From the NCBI GenBank assembly GCA_947643595.1, contig CANRWP010000019.1:1-55912 (forward strand): a DNA stretch of 55,912 nt, given 5' to 3'. The position numbers and the translations under genes are program-made. This document shows, piece by piece, positions 8,824-17,375 of the stretch (positions within the stretch are counted from its first letter, which is position 1; every line of letters begins with the position of its first letter). The notes below the pieces were generated by a model that was given only the letters and a program-made list of their open reading frames with translations, ran no database searches and was not told the DNA's origin. Source of the DNA: an uncultured bacterium. Lineage in GTDB: Bacteria > Bacillota > Clostridia > Lachnospirales > Lachnospiraceae.

Positions 8824-9727
8824 TCAGATAGATTGATTATAACACAGGACGGGGAAAAAGCAACCTTTCTCCCTCAATTTTCTCTCCTGTTCCGCCGTCT
8901 GCTGATCTATCACAAGAGGCACAAACACCTCCTCATTCCCCCTCTCCAACAGACTTCTGTACAGCCTGTCGCACTCCATATCTCCGGGTTCCTTTCCGCT
9001 TCCCATTCCAAACAGGCTCTCCAGTTCCTCTCTCATCACGGGGACCACGATCGGATTGTCCTCAGCATACAGCGCCAGCTCCTCCAGGTTCCGGCAGAAA
9101 TGCTCCCTCTCCGAGAATGTGCTCCGCAGTTTTTCTTCCTCTCTCAGTTCTGCTATATCGAGCCCCTTCTCCTCCGCCCAGGCTAAAAACGCATCTCCCC
9201 ATCTCCCGCCGCGCTTCCTCCGCCTCGCGGTAAGGGTCCCTGAACGGCAGCCTGATCGTTCTCCCGGTAAACATATTGTAAAAAAGTTCCGCAAAATATA
9301 TCGTAAAACTGTCCAGGATCGCCCCGGTGTCAGCCCGAAAGACATCCGCCACATCTGAGAACGTTATTTTTTCAACCTCCCCTCCGGCAGGTATCACATT
9401 TCCATTCCGATAATCCGTGTAGCCCGACGCCAGTATCCTGAGCACACAGTACAACAGCTTTCGATAAAACGGAAGCTTCTGGGCATGCCGCTCAAAGTCC
9501 TTCCGATGCATTCTCGCATACCATTCCTCATTTACAATTTCCTCCACAAAGGTGACTGTCCGCGCCTCCGAATAGTTTCCCCAATGGTCCGACATATAGG
9601 GCCAGATCCGGACACTCCCGCCGTACATCAGCCTTTTCAGGCTCTCCATCTCCTTGTCAAACACAGCCCGCCTGCTTCTCACCGCGTAATCCCGGTCCTC
9701 ATGATAGATCTGCTTTTCTCTGTACAT
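8824..9727 (-). pseudogene. Unknown protein interrupted by a single-base frameshift
   Basis: Two overlapping reading frames together make one plausible protein of about 300 residues. Frame one runs from ATG 9727 (AGGAG eight bases upstream) through FRDPYREAEEARREMG. Frame two continues with DAFLAWAEEKGLDIAELREEE and ends at 8824. They join if one G is removed from the GGGG run (plus-strand C at 9197-9200). Without that change, frame one ends at 9062 after a low-quality tail. I do not recognise the family. The protein is soluble-looking and charged, with no signal peptide. It sits just upstream of the PP2C and kinase genes and may be their partner. Either the gene is broken or the read has an indel. 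Confidence 0.6.
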
Positions 9728-9833
9728 CAGCCCCTCTCCTTTTCGGCCGCCTCGTCTCCGCGCTCGGGCTTCGCCCTTCCCTTTTCCCACAAACGGCTTC
9801 CAGGGTTCAGTATACCAGATTCAGCCTGTTTCT

Positions 9834-10052
9834 TCAATAATCCCGCTCCGCCAGCTTTCTCCCGAAAAATATCACAAAGTCTTCCTCGCCGCCCGCAATG
9901 CACTCCTCCGCCCATCGGATCATTCGTTCTTTTATCTCCGGAAAGCCCAGATTCGGCAGAGAGTTTAAAGTTTCCGCGACGCCCCACATCCTTGCGAAAC
10001 AGATCGCAAGTTCATACACTTCGGCATCCTGTTTCCTGCTGCATCCTTCCAT
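9834..10052 (-). CDS. Small unknown protein (72 aa)
   Basis: The 72-residue protein has a balanced charged helical look (AEVYELAICFARMWGV, then IKERMIRWAEECIAGGEED) and no signal peptide. The ATG at 10052 has AGGAG nine bases upstream. It is the first gene of the run that leads into the frameshifted gene, PP2C phosphatase and kinase, and it is divergent from a small HTH regulator. I do not recognise the family. It could be a docking or adaptor protein of the phosphorylation system, but that is inference from position only. Confidence 0.55.
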   Translation of the reverse strand: MEGCSRKQDAEVYELAICFARMWGVAETLNSLPNLGFPEIKERMIRWAEECIAGGEEDFVIFFGRKLAERDY

Positions 10053-10098
10053 TACTCCATTCTCCTCACTCTGTCATTTTACATATTTTTACTTCATT

Positions 10099-10118
10099 AT
10101 GCTTAATATATTAAGTAT
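10099..10118. promoter_or_regulatory. Palindromic operator between divergent genes
   Basis: The sequence CTTAATATATTAAG (10102-10115) is a perfect 14-bp palindrome, extending to 10-bp arms with one mismatch over 10099-10118. It lies between the small gene ending upstream at 10052 and the HTH gene at 10193, both reading outward. It is a natural site for the HTH protein to control itself and the kinase/phosphatase operon. Confidence 0.5.
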
Positions 10119-10192
10119 GGTCAACAAATTAAATATGCTAATTTTTAAAATAAGAATCAAATATACAAGACAAGGAAAGAGAGATACCCGAC

Positions 10193-10396
10193 TTGATCAC
10201 CTACAAACCTTTTTATAATACCTTATTTCAAAAAGGAATCACCGAATACGAGCTGATCTTCAAGCACGGCATATCCGCCAACACCCTGTACCGGATGAAA
10301 AAGGGGGAAGCCATCACCACAAAGACACTCGACACACTGTGCTTTATTCTGGACTGTCCGGTCTCAGATGTTCTGGAATATGTAAAACCCGTATAA
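10193..10396 (+). CDS. Small Cro/C1-type HTH regulator
   Basis: This 67-residue protein is a stand-alone XRE helix-turn-helix of the YozG-like kind. It has the core ISANTLYRMKKGEAITTKTLDTLC followed by ILDCPVSDVLEY, which matches the five-helix fold with nothing attached. No ATG is in frame; the start is the TTG at 10193, as MITYKPFY is the usual N-terminus of such proteins. A purine-rich AAGGAAAGAGAG lies about 15 bases upstream, further than ideal. It is a plus-strand gene in a minus-strand region and is divergent from the kinase/phosphatase gene group, with a palindrome between them. Confidence 0.8.
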   Translation: MITYKPFYNTLFQKGITEYELIFKHGISANTLYRMKKGEAITTKTLDTLCFILDCPVSDVLEYVKPV

Positions 10397-10480
10397 GCCG
10401 TCTCTCTGGCCCGTCCTGTTTTTATCAGTATACAGCAGCGAAGATAATTTTTCGGAAATTTTCCGTATTTTTATGTATCA

Positions 10481-10530
10481 AAAAAGAGAGCACATTACCC
10501 CCGTTTCAGGGAAATAATGTGCTCTTTTTT
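10481..10530. terminator. Bidirectional intrinsic terminator
   Basis: A perfect 9-bp stem (AGCACATTA at 10489-10497 with TAATGTGCT at 10515-10523) is extended by A-rich and T-rich flanks on the two sides. It works in both directions and separates the HTH gene (plus) from the SGNH hydrolase gene (minus), which converge here. Confidence 0.85.
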
Positions 10531-10539
10531 GTCTGTTAT

Positions 10540-11532
10540 CTATGGATTCTCAAACAATCTGCGGTACACACAGTCGCCGATCAGCGCATGTCCGGTTTTA
10601 TTCGGATGCAGTCCGTCCACAAGATACGATGACTGCTTACCTGCAAAATCCAGCCCCGGTTCATTGTACAGATCGATCACGCGGATCCCCCAGAAAGCTG
10701 CTTCCTCCTGAATTGCCGCCGCATATTGACTCAGATCATAACCGATCTTATTTTTCCGTGTGTATCCCCAGCGTCTTGTCGGCGTCATAAACACGATCTC
10801 ACCGTCAGGATACATCTGTCTCAAACCGCACATCATCAGGTTCAGACCGCCATAGAACGTGTTCCCCGTCAAATCTCCGAATGCACCCAGCTGCGTGCCG
10901 TCCCGGTTCGCTCCGCCGTAATCATTGCTCCCTCCGAATACCAGGATAAGATTGGCGTCCCGCTCCATCGCCGGATATCTGTCGAGAAGCCTGGCGGGAT
11001 TCCCTCCCGCCACGCAGGAACCGTTCAGACCATACCCGTTCAAAACCGCCGCGCCGCATTTCGCGCTGACGACATTGGGGTAAGCCAGACTTCTGTCTTT
11101 CAGTTTATCCCCATAGGTTAGGCTGTCACCCAGCGCATTGATCTTTATGTCTCCCCGGATCTCCACATTCTGTCCGGAGACCGATTCCGGAATTTTATAT
11201 CCCGCCGCCGCATTTTCGGGGATATAGGCTGTCATACCGATATAGTATATCTGAATCCAGCCGTCCCCCGTCCTGCCGATGGCAATCGCAGGCTGCCCGG
11301 CGTACAGCACACCGAGAGGCATACTGGTCGTCCCGGGATTTGCATACACCTGTGTGTCTTTTTTTATCGTCAGATATGCCGTATATGCGGATACATCCGC
11401 CGTGCTGACCTGTGTCGCACCGTCTCCGCCTGTCGGCAGAGTCTCTTTCGCGCACACCTGTCCGCCTGTCCCCGGGAAACACCAGAGCCCGGCAAGTATT
11501 CCCCCGAGCAATAATGCCATTTTTTTCTTCAT
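10540..11532 (-). CDS. Secreted SGNH/GDSL esterase with SH3-like domain
   Basis: The 330-residue protein begins with a signal peptide (MKKKMALLLGGILAGLWCF, cleavage near residue 28). Residues about 50-115 look like a bacterial SH3 fold (VYANPGTTSMPLGVLYAGQ), and the rest is an SGNH hydrolase. Block I is NALGDSLTYGDK with the nucleophile Ser, block III is VFGGSNDYGG, and block V is DGLHPNKTGH with the Asp-His pair. Such enzymes remove acyl groups from polysaccharides outside the cell. It lies 34 bp after a secreted glycosidase-like gene on the same strand and is probably cotranscribed with it, which suggests joint work on an acetylated glycan. Confidence 0.87.
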   Translation of the reverse strand: MKKKMALLLGGILAGLWCFPGTGGQVCAKETLPTGGDGATQVSTADVSAYTAYLTIKKDTQVYANPGTTSMPLGVLYAGQPAIAIGRTGDGWIQIYYIGMTAYIPENAAAGYKIPESVSGQNVEIRGDIKINALGDSLTYGDKLKDRSLAYPNVVSAKCGAAVLNGYGLNGSCVAGGNPARLLDRYPAMERDANLILVFGGSNDYGGANRDGTQLGAFGDLTGNTFYGGLNLMMCGLRQMYPDGEIVFMTPTRRWGYTRKNKIGYDLSQYAAAIQEEAAFWGIRVIDLYNEPGLDFAGKQSSYLVDGLHPNKTGHALIGDCVYRRLFENP

Positions 11533-11566
11533 AGTTTCTCCAATATATAATATATACTATTATTTA

Positions 11567-13186
11567 TCATCTCGGATATACAACCTGCCCCAGATCAGAC
11601 ACACCGCGAAGTGCCAGCGCTCTCTGAATGTAGGATGATGCGTTCGGACCGTCGAGCTGTTTGAAGCAATCATAAGTGCCCTTATGACTGCCATCCACAT
11701 TGTTCAGTCCGAGAGCAAGCCCCTGCGCTATCTCCACCGGATGATCCGTCTGACCTGCCATGATCATGCCGTCGATATGCTGATTGTTCGCCGCCTGCTG
11801 ATAGCCGAGCACCATAGCCGCACATGCGTAGTCATCTCCCTGCGTTGTCGTATAGCCGACTTCCGTCAGAAGAATGGAACGAACCTGTCCGTCCGGCGCA
11901 AGGAGCTGAGGACTGCACATATAGTCCGTCATCACTTCGATGTTCTCCATCGTCATATAAGCGGTTGACACATTATGTTTTACAAGATTCTTATAATACG
12001 CGTCTCCTGTCCAGTATGCCGCCCATGTGAGAGGCACCGGATACGGATGGCTCGTAAGAGCCCAGTCGATATTGCCGCCCGCGGAAACGATGGCGTTGAA
12101 TGAGTCAATAAAATCCTTGCTGTCATACTTGCCGGCTTCCGGTCTGTTGCGGTCCCACTGCTGATCCATACAGATATAGACTTTCGCGTTGGCATTTCTG
12201 CTCTTGATAGCGTTGTAGCAGATGCGGAACCCTTCCGCATACTCATTTACATAAGCGTTCAAATCAGAGATCGCCACATAGTTCCACTCATGTCTCTTGT
12301 TCACTTCGTTGCCGATGATCCAGTTGTCCACTCTGCCGTGCTGTCCGTCGGAATAACGCTCGGCAATGAAAGCCATCGCTGCCGCCAGATAATCCGCGCC
12401 GTCCTTCTCCGCTGTATTGAACGTATAGTACTGGCACTGGAACCCGTCTTTCGCGAGAGGATGGATCAGCTGGGGCGCTCTTCCGTCATTGGGATTTAAC
12501 ACCTGCGCCGTAATCTGGATGCCGTTCCTCGTGAGCGTACCGAAAAGATTGTCGTATTCTGCCACGACAAGACCGTTGAACTGGTAGTTTCTTCCGTTGT
12601 AAGAGTAATTGACCGTAGGGTAGGTAGGATTCTCCGTAGGCCCGATAAATCTGCTCAGAGGAAGGGTGAGCGCTGTCTGCTTCACGCCGAGATCTCTGAG
12701 TTCACCGTTATTTAACTTGGCCGGATCGATGATCAGTCCCTTTTTACCTGCCTGCGTCCTTCCAAACGTCCTGTTGGCGATCGCTTCCGGGTTCACAATG
12801 TAAGCGCCGGTATTCAACGGCACATACTGTCCTCCCCGCACTGCCGCCACAATAAATTTGGAATACAGTCTGGAATCCGCGCTGTTCGCATTTAACGGTG
12901 TCGTAAATACCGCGTTTGCCGCCGCCGGCGAGCTGGCCAGTGCGCTTGTAGTGATCGCGTCCGAATAAACCGGCTCCGCAAACAGATAGAGCATCCCGTC
13001 ATCACTCGCCGGTACGCTCGTCCCGCTTGCCTTTACACTTACCTCCGTGCCGCTGATCACAGCCGTGACTGCCATACCCGGTCCTGCAGCCTGCACCGTG
13101 TCAGCGCCTCCTGCCACGCCGGTCAACACTAATAATGCCGCAGTAATAACGCCCGCGGCCAGCGTGCGTACATGTTTTAGTTTCAT
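11567..13186 (-). CDS. Secreted glycosidase-like protein (DUF5722 type)
   Basis: The 539-residue protein has a signal peptide (KLKHVRTLAAGVITAALLVL, cleavage after VQA). A beta-rich N-terminal part (to about residue 200) precedes a TIM-barrel-like region. Two motifs look like clan GH-A catalytic residues: WIIGNEVNKRHEW, with a Glu after Asn as acid/base, and ILLTEVGYTTTQGDD, with a Glu that could be the nucleophile. I recall this layout from the DUF5722 family of putative glycosidases; no substrate is known to me. The ATG at 13186 has GGAGGAG upstream. The SGNH esterase gene follows 34 bp downstream. Confidence 0.72.
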   Translation of the reverse strand: MKLKHVRTLAAGVITAALLVLTGVAGGADTVQAAGPGMAVTAVISGTEVSVKASGTSVPASDDGMLYLFAEPVYSDAITTSALASSPAAANAVFTTPLNANSADSRLYSKFIVAAVRGGQYVPLNTGAYIVNPEAIANRTFGRTQAGKKGLIIDPAKLNNGELRDLGVKQTALTLPLSRFIGPTENPTYPTVNYSYNGRNYQFNGLVVAEYDNLFGTLTRNGIQITAQVLNPNDGRAPQLIHPLAKDGFQCQYYTFNTAEKDGADYLAAAMAFIAERYSDGQHGRVDNWIIGNEVNKRHEWNYVAISDLNAYVNEYAEGFRICYNAIKSRNANAKVYICMDQQWDRNRPEAGKYDSKDFIDSFNAIVSAGGNIDWALTSHPYPVPLTWAAYWTGDAYYKNLVKHNVSTAYMTMENIEVMTDYMCSPQLLAPDGQVRSILLTEVGYTTTQGDDYACAAMVLGYQQAANNQHIDGMIMAGQTDHPVEIAQGLALGLNNVDGSHKGTYDCFKQLDGPNASSYIQRALALRGVSDLGQVVYPR

Positions 13187-13222
13187 AGTGTCTCTCCTCC
13201 TTATGTTTTTGTGCGCATTATT

Positions 13223-13251
13223 ATTGTATATATAATCCCAAAAGCGGTCAA
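13223..13251 (-). promoter_or_regulatory. Promoter of the DUF5722/SGNH gene pair
   Basis: The minus strand has -35 TTGACC (13246-13251) and -10 TACAAT (13223-13228) with a 17-bp spacer, about 35 bp before the start codon. Each hexamer differs from consensus by one base, so this should be a strong housekeeping promoter. Confidence 0.75.
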
Positions 13252-13303
13252 GCCTCTGGAATACTATTTTTGTATGCATTATACATATTTTTCTAATTCA
13301 CCT

Positions 13304-14239
13304 TCAAAAAAGACTCATCTGCGTATCCTTCAGCGATTTCACTTTCCGCTCCGTGATCTTATCCTCCGGATGAACGACTCCGCACAGCAGCGGAGATGCC
13401 GGATCGTAATCCTTTCTGTTCGCTCTCACCGCCTCATCGCTGAAATTCGCGTAACAATATCGGCATCCGTTTCCGCAAGTATTGTAGAGTCCCGTTTCCA
13501 CACTCTCGACACACCAGCACTCCCCCCTCTGGTTTTTGTCCTTCTTCACCGCCAGTCTGCAGCCGATGATCTCCTCGATCAGTTTTTTATCCATGCAGCT
13601 CCCGTGCTCTACGCCGACGCTCCGAAGGTCTATTCTCTCCGCACAGGATTCCACCGTCATATCATGCTTTGCGGCGATCTTCGCCATATGCTCCGCCAGA
13701 TAAAGCATCTCCTGATCCAAAAAACTTTTCACCTGCAGACCCGCCATATTCCGCTGCGTTTTGGCATAATAATCCAGAAAACTGATCACAGCCCTCCGCG
13801 TATATCCCGCGAGACTTTCCGCGATCTCTTCAAACGCTTTCAAGTGATATTCCACAGTATAGTTTTCATTCAGCAGAATCGGATCGTAGCGCCACACCAC
13901 TCTCCGGTTTCCGATCTTTTCAGACAGCTCCCGGAAGCGGGGAATCAACACCTCCCGTTTATCCGGCAGGTTCGGTTCCACATCTCTCCCGTATCCTGTC
14001 AGAGTAAACTGAAAATAGTAGGAATAGTCTTTCAGCTCATCCAGCCGCTCCATCATACCCACAGGATTCTTCGTCCAGAATACGATACAGTCCACAACTT
14101 CCGGAGACAGCCCGATCCGGCTGATCTGATGCGCGTTCATAGGGTTTCTCACGTAGAGAAACCCTTCCCGGATCCTGTTGCAGAACCAGTCCGCATAATA
14201 GTTTGGTATATCTGTTCTTCTGCTCACACTCAGTATCAT
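13304..14239 (-). CDS. DUF1848 family protein with cysteine cluster
   Basis: The 311-residue protein opens with MILSVSRRTDIPNYYADWF, the hallmark of DUF1848. The C-terminal part holds a dense cysteine set, CNTCGNGCRYCYANF, with another in GECWCVESV, which looks like an iron-sulfur or other metal site; the CxYCYAN end resembles radical-SAM type cluster loops. The family has no known function to me. The middle region (VVWRYDPILLNENYT) looks like a TIM barrel strand set. The start follows GGAAAGGAAAAAGT. Its 5' end abuts the IS1182 remnant, so it marks the edge of the mobile DNA. Confidence 0.78.
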   Translation of the reverse strand: MILSVSRRTDIPNYYADWFCNRIREGFLYVRNPMNAHQISRIGLSPEVVDCIVFWTKNPVGMMERLDELKDYSYYFQFTLTGYGRDVEPNLPDKREVLIPRFRELSEKIGNRRVVWRYDPILLNENYTVEYHLKAFEEIAESLAGYTRRAVISFLDYYAKTQRNMAGLQVKSFLDQEMLYLAEHMAKIAAKHDMTVESCAERIDLRSVGVEHGSCMDKKLIEEIIGCRLAVKKDKNQRGECWCVESVETGLYNTCGNGCRYCYANFSDEAVRANRKDYDPASPLLCGVVHPEDKITERKVKSLKDTQMSLF

Positions 14240-14517
14240 ACTTTTTCCTTTCCCAGTCTGATGACCTGGAATACGATATTTCCCACAGGTGGATTCCCGG
14301 GGTTAATTGTATAACCAAGAATCCAGCTGTTCTTATCACAGGCAGTTTCTATCGCGTAGACAAATACATTCTTGTGTTCCCCTTTGCGGAACCATCCACC
14401 TTCGGGATCACCTCCGGCCGATGGTGTACTGTTGTTATCATCACAGGATATTTGACCTCTCTTTCCTTTTGTCTTTTCCTTTTTTGTCATCGTACTCAAA
14501 TTTTTGAATACAGTCAA
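14236..14517 (-). pseudogene. Remnant of an IS1182-family transposase
   Basis: A 93-codon open stretch contains GGWFRKGEHKNVFVYAIE followed by TACDKNSWILGYTINPGN. This matches the central block of IS1182-type transposases (typically GWFHKGEHK...ACDK.GWILGY.VHPGN) as I know them. The sequence on both sides does not continue the family: the HDSRTF stretch that should follow PGN is absent, and the N-terminal half is missing. It is therefore a fragment, not an active element. It lies between the VirD4 remnant and the DUF1848 gene. Confidence 0.7.
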
Positions 14518-14531
14518 TAATTTAAGTGTTA

Positions 14532-15150
14532 TTATCTTTTTCCTCCTCTCTTGATGACAATGATACCATCAGGCATTTTCTATTGCGGAAATTTTCCATC
14601 CTGCCACCTTCTCCTACGGCTCCAATGTGCTGTAGAGTTTCACTTTATCCACCAGTTGTGCTTTCTCCCCACTCGTCAAAAGATATGCCTTATCCGCCGG
14701 TTTGCACAAAATCGCTTCCGGTGTCCGGTAGGCTCTGCAGCCGATAAACTCCGCAGTCCGCTGATCCTGAGCTCCCAGATACAACAGATGGTCGCAGTTG
14801 TTGATGATCGTCGCCGCCGCGGACACTCCCTACATACTCTCAAGCTGCGTCATGCTCTGCAGGATAAGGCTGACCGATATCTCTCTTGAGCGGATAACAG
14901 AGATCACCTTAGTCTTTTTCCGCCCCAGGGACTTTATGTCAAAAACTCCTTCCGCTCAAAGATATATTTTGTCTCCTTAAACTCAAAGAGTTCCAGCGCC
15001 CTGTTGGCGAATTCGACAATACAGTTCCAGGTTTTTTCGACCTGCCGGATCCCCTGAACCTTGTCATACCTCTTAGCCGCAAAGCTGTCCGGGTGCCCGC
15101 TGACCCATTCGGCAAAAGAAAGGTCTCCGTTATTTCTTAAGCCAAACGAT
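14532..15150 (-). pseudogene. Decayed VirD4/TraG conjugation coupling protein
   Basis: The stretch carries recognisable pieces of the ATPase that links relaxosomes to a type IV secretion channel. They include SFAEWVSGHPDSFAAKRYDK, NCIVEFANRALELFEFKET, VISVIRSREISVSLILQSM and NNCDHLLYLGAQDQRTAEFIG. The damage is clear. One G is missing near 14940, turning LDIKSLGRKK into LT-stop. About 50 codons are lost between GRKKT and VISVIRS. A TAG at about 14828-14830 replaces the Tyr of MYG. A frameshift near the end precedes the likely original C-terminus PDGIIVIKRGGKR. It begins right after vanT, so it is probably what remains of the conjugative element that brought the van genes. Confidence 0.8.
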
Positions 15151-15159
15151 AATAAACAT

Positions 15160-17370
15160 TCAACTCCCCCATGCCCTCTCAAGCCTGACCCCCATCCTGC
15201 TCACGATCTCATTTGTGATCGTCCCAGCCTTTTCCGCGATCTCATAGGCCGTGATCTCCTCATTGCCATCCCGCCCCATTATCGTGGCGGTCTCCCCGGC
15301 CTTCACACCCTCGATCCCGGTGATATCCACGATGGTCTGATCCATGCAGATCCGCCCCGCTATGGGGGCGCTCTTCCCGTGTATCAGTACCCTTCCGCAC
15401 CCGCAGGAAAGACTTCTCGGCAGCCCGTCCGCATAGCCTATGGCGAGCACCGCGATCTTTCGATCCTCCGCAGCCCTGTAGGAGAATCCGTAACCGGCGC
15501 TCTCCCCCTGATACAGATCTTTTACAACAGCGATGCGCACTTTCACCGACATGACAGGGCGCAGATCCGCTTTGCAGTTCTCAGCGCCCTGCCTGTCACT
15601 GAGCAGGCCGTAGAGCGCAATGCCGGCCCGCACATAGTCCCCGCCCAACTCCGGATAATTCAGCAGACCGTAACTTGCCAGCAGATGTGTTTTTATTTCG
15701 ATAATTCCCCTTTTATTCAGATATCCTGCTGCCTCATAAAAAAGTGATGCCTGTCCCTCCGTAAACGCCCGCTCCGCCGGATCCCTCGTCTCATCGGCAC
15801 TCAGATGCGTATAGAGCCCCTCCGCCCGCAGATTTTTTAACCGGAATATCCTGCGGATCTCCTTTTTCTTCTCCGCCCGCTCCCCCAGCCTGTGCATTCC
15901 CGTATCGATCTTGACATGCACTCTGACTTTTTTTCCGCAGCTGTCGAGCAATCGTCCGTAGGCGTAATCTACCACCGTCTGGATCAGATCATACTTCCGC
16001 AGCAGCGGAAAATCCATCGGATGTGTGTAGCCCAGCACCAAGATCTCCCCAGTGACGCCGCCTTTCCTAAGTTCCACTCCCTCCGCCACACAGGCCACAC
16101 AGAAAGAACGGATCCCCACATTCTGCAGTTCTTTCGCGACCGTCACAGCGCCGTGTCCGTAGGCGTTCGCTTTCATCGCGGGCATAAGGAGCTGTCCCGG
16201 TGAGAGCAGACTTTCCAGCATCCGTACATTCTCCCTGAGATGCTCTCTGTTCAACTCGATCCACGCGCGGCCTTCTGCGAATCTCCGCTTTTGCTTTCCG
16301 ACAGTGAAACCGGTGATTCCTGCTGCTTTTCTTTTCGACGCAATCCTCTCTGCCACCGTCTTTCCCGCAAACGCGACCACACAAGCACAGAAGCAGGACA
16401 CCACGCAGACGACAAGATAATGCGCCAACGAATTTTCCACAAACAGGCTCTCCATGCGGACCGCTTTCGCCCCGCCCCGCACCAGAATAATACAGAGGGG
16501 ATGGAGCAGATATATCCACATGGAGATCATACGAAGCCTCTTCGCAGACTCCGCCCGGAAAGTGAGCAGAAGTCGAAACAGAAAGAACATCGCCGGCGGC
16601 AGCATTATGTACATACTGTCATGCCTCTGTATACCAAACCTGTGAAGCAACAGGCCTTCCGCTGTCATCAGCCCGAGAGAAATAACAAATCCTGCAGCGA
16701 TGCGCGCTCTCTCCACATGCAAAATGCCGCTTTGATTTCCCAGACGCGATATCCCCGCCCCCATCACCAAAAACACCGGCGCGTAGAAAATCCCGTTTCT
16801 CGTATAAGAAGAGATCGAAAACAGCACGCCATACGCCGCCCTCAACGCCGGTACCTGTTCCGCAAACCCGTAATAGCTGTCCCCGAACAGTCCGATCAGA
16901 TATAAAAAAATTGACACCCCTGTCACAGCAGTCCAAGGCAGTCCTCTGCTCAAAAACCGGACAAGCACAGCCCCCCACATCACCGCCGGCAGATACCACA
17001 GATGGTAGAACGTCCCATCCATCCACACCATCCTCAGAACTCCGCCGATTCCAGCGCCCTCAAACTGCCCTGCATACAGATTGACAGGCAGATACAGAAG
17101 TATCGCTATCCCATACAGTAAAAAAAGCTTTTTCAACAGACGCCGCAGCGGGCGGTTATCCATAGAGTGTCCAAACAGATACTGCGGCAGCAGAAAAAAT
17201 CCTGTCGCCATAAAGAAAAAGGGCACAGCCACCCTGGCTGCCACCCTCGTCAGCACAAAATCCGCCTCCGTGCTGAACGAGGCTAACGGCGATGTGTGGA
17301 TCGCTGCCACCAGAAATGCCGCCGCCATTCTGAAATAGTCCAGGCCGCCGTACTGTTTTTCTTCTGCCAT
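15160..17370 (-). CDS. vanT: Membrane-bound serine racemase VanT
   Basis: The 736-residue protein joins two parts. Residues 1 to about 355 form an acyltransferase-3-like membrane domain with around ten helices (opening GLDYFRMAAAFLVAAIHTSP), thought to import L-Ser. The rest is an alanine-racemase fold with the PLP lysine in PAMKANAYGHG, the AGYGFSYRA tyrosine region and GRICMDQTIVDIT. In VanC/E/G resistance it makes D-Ser for the ligase. I chose the ATG at 17370, about ten bases after GGAGG; the ATG at 17379 overlaps the vanXY stop but sits too close to the site. Last gene of the vanG cluster; conjugation-gene wreckage follows at once. Confidence 0.93.
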   Translation of the reverse strand: MAEEKQYGGLDYFRMAAAFLVAAIHTSPLASFSTEADFVLTRVAARVAVPFFFMATGFFLLPQYLFGHSMDNRPLRRLLKKLFLLYGIAILLYLPVNLYAGQFEGAGIGGVLRMVWMDGTFYHLWYLPAVMWGAVLVRFLSRGLPWTAVTGVSIFLYLIGLFGDSYYGFAEQVPALRAAYGVLFSISSYTRNGIFYAPVFLVMGAGISRLGNQSGILHVERARIAAGFVISLGLMTAEGLLLHRFGIQRHDSMYIMLPPAMFFLFRLLLTFRAESAKRLRMISMWIYLLHPLCIILVRGGAKAVRMESLFVENSLAHYLVVCVVSCFCACVVAFAGKTVAERIASKRKAAGITGFTVGKQKRRFAEGRAWIELNREHLRENVRMLESLLSPGQLLMPAMKANAYGHGAVTVAKELQNVGIRSFCVACVAEGVELRKGGVTGEILVLGYTHPMDFPLLRKYDLIQTVVDYAYGRLLDSCGKKVRVHVKIDTGMHRLGERAEKKKEIRRIFRLKNLRAEGLYTHLSADETRDPAERAFTEGQASLFYEAAGYLNKRGIIEIKTHLLASYGLLNYPELGGDYVRAGIALYGLLSDRQGAENCKADLRPVMSVKVRIAVVKDLYQGESAGYGFSYRAAEDRKIAVLAIGYADGLPRSLSCGCGRVLIHGKSAPIAGRICMDQTIVDITGIEGVKAGETATIMGRDGNEEITAYEIAEKAGTITNEIVSRMGVRLERAWGS

Positions 17371-17375
17371 CTCTT

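Noticed and set aside
10099-10118. Idea that the AT-rich palindrome is a recombination or attachment site
   Set aside because: No matching second copy or integrase gene was found; an operator explains it better.
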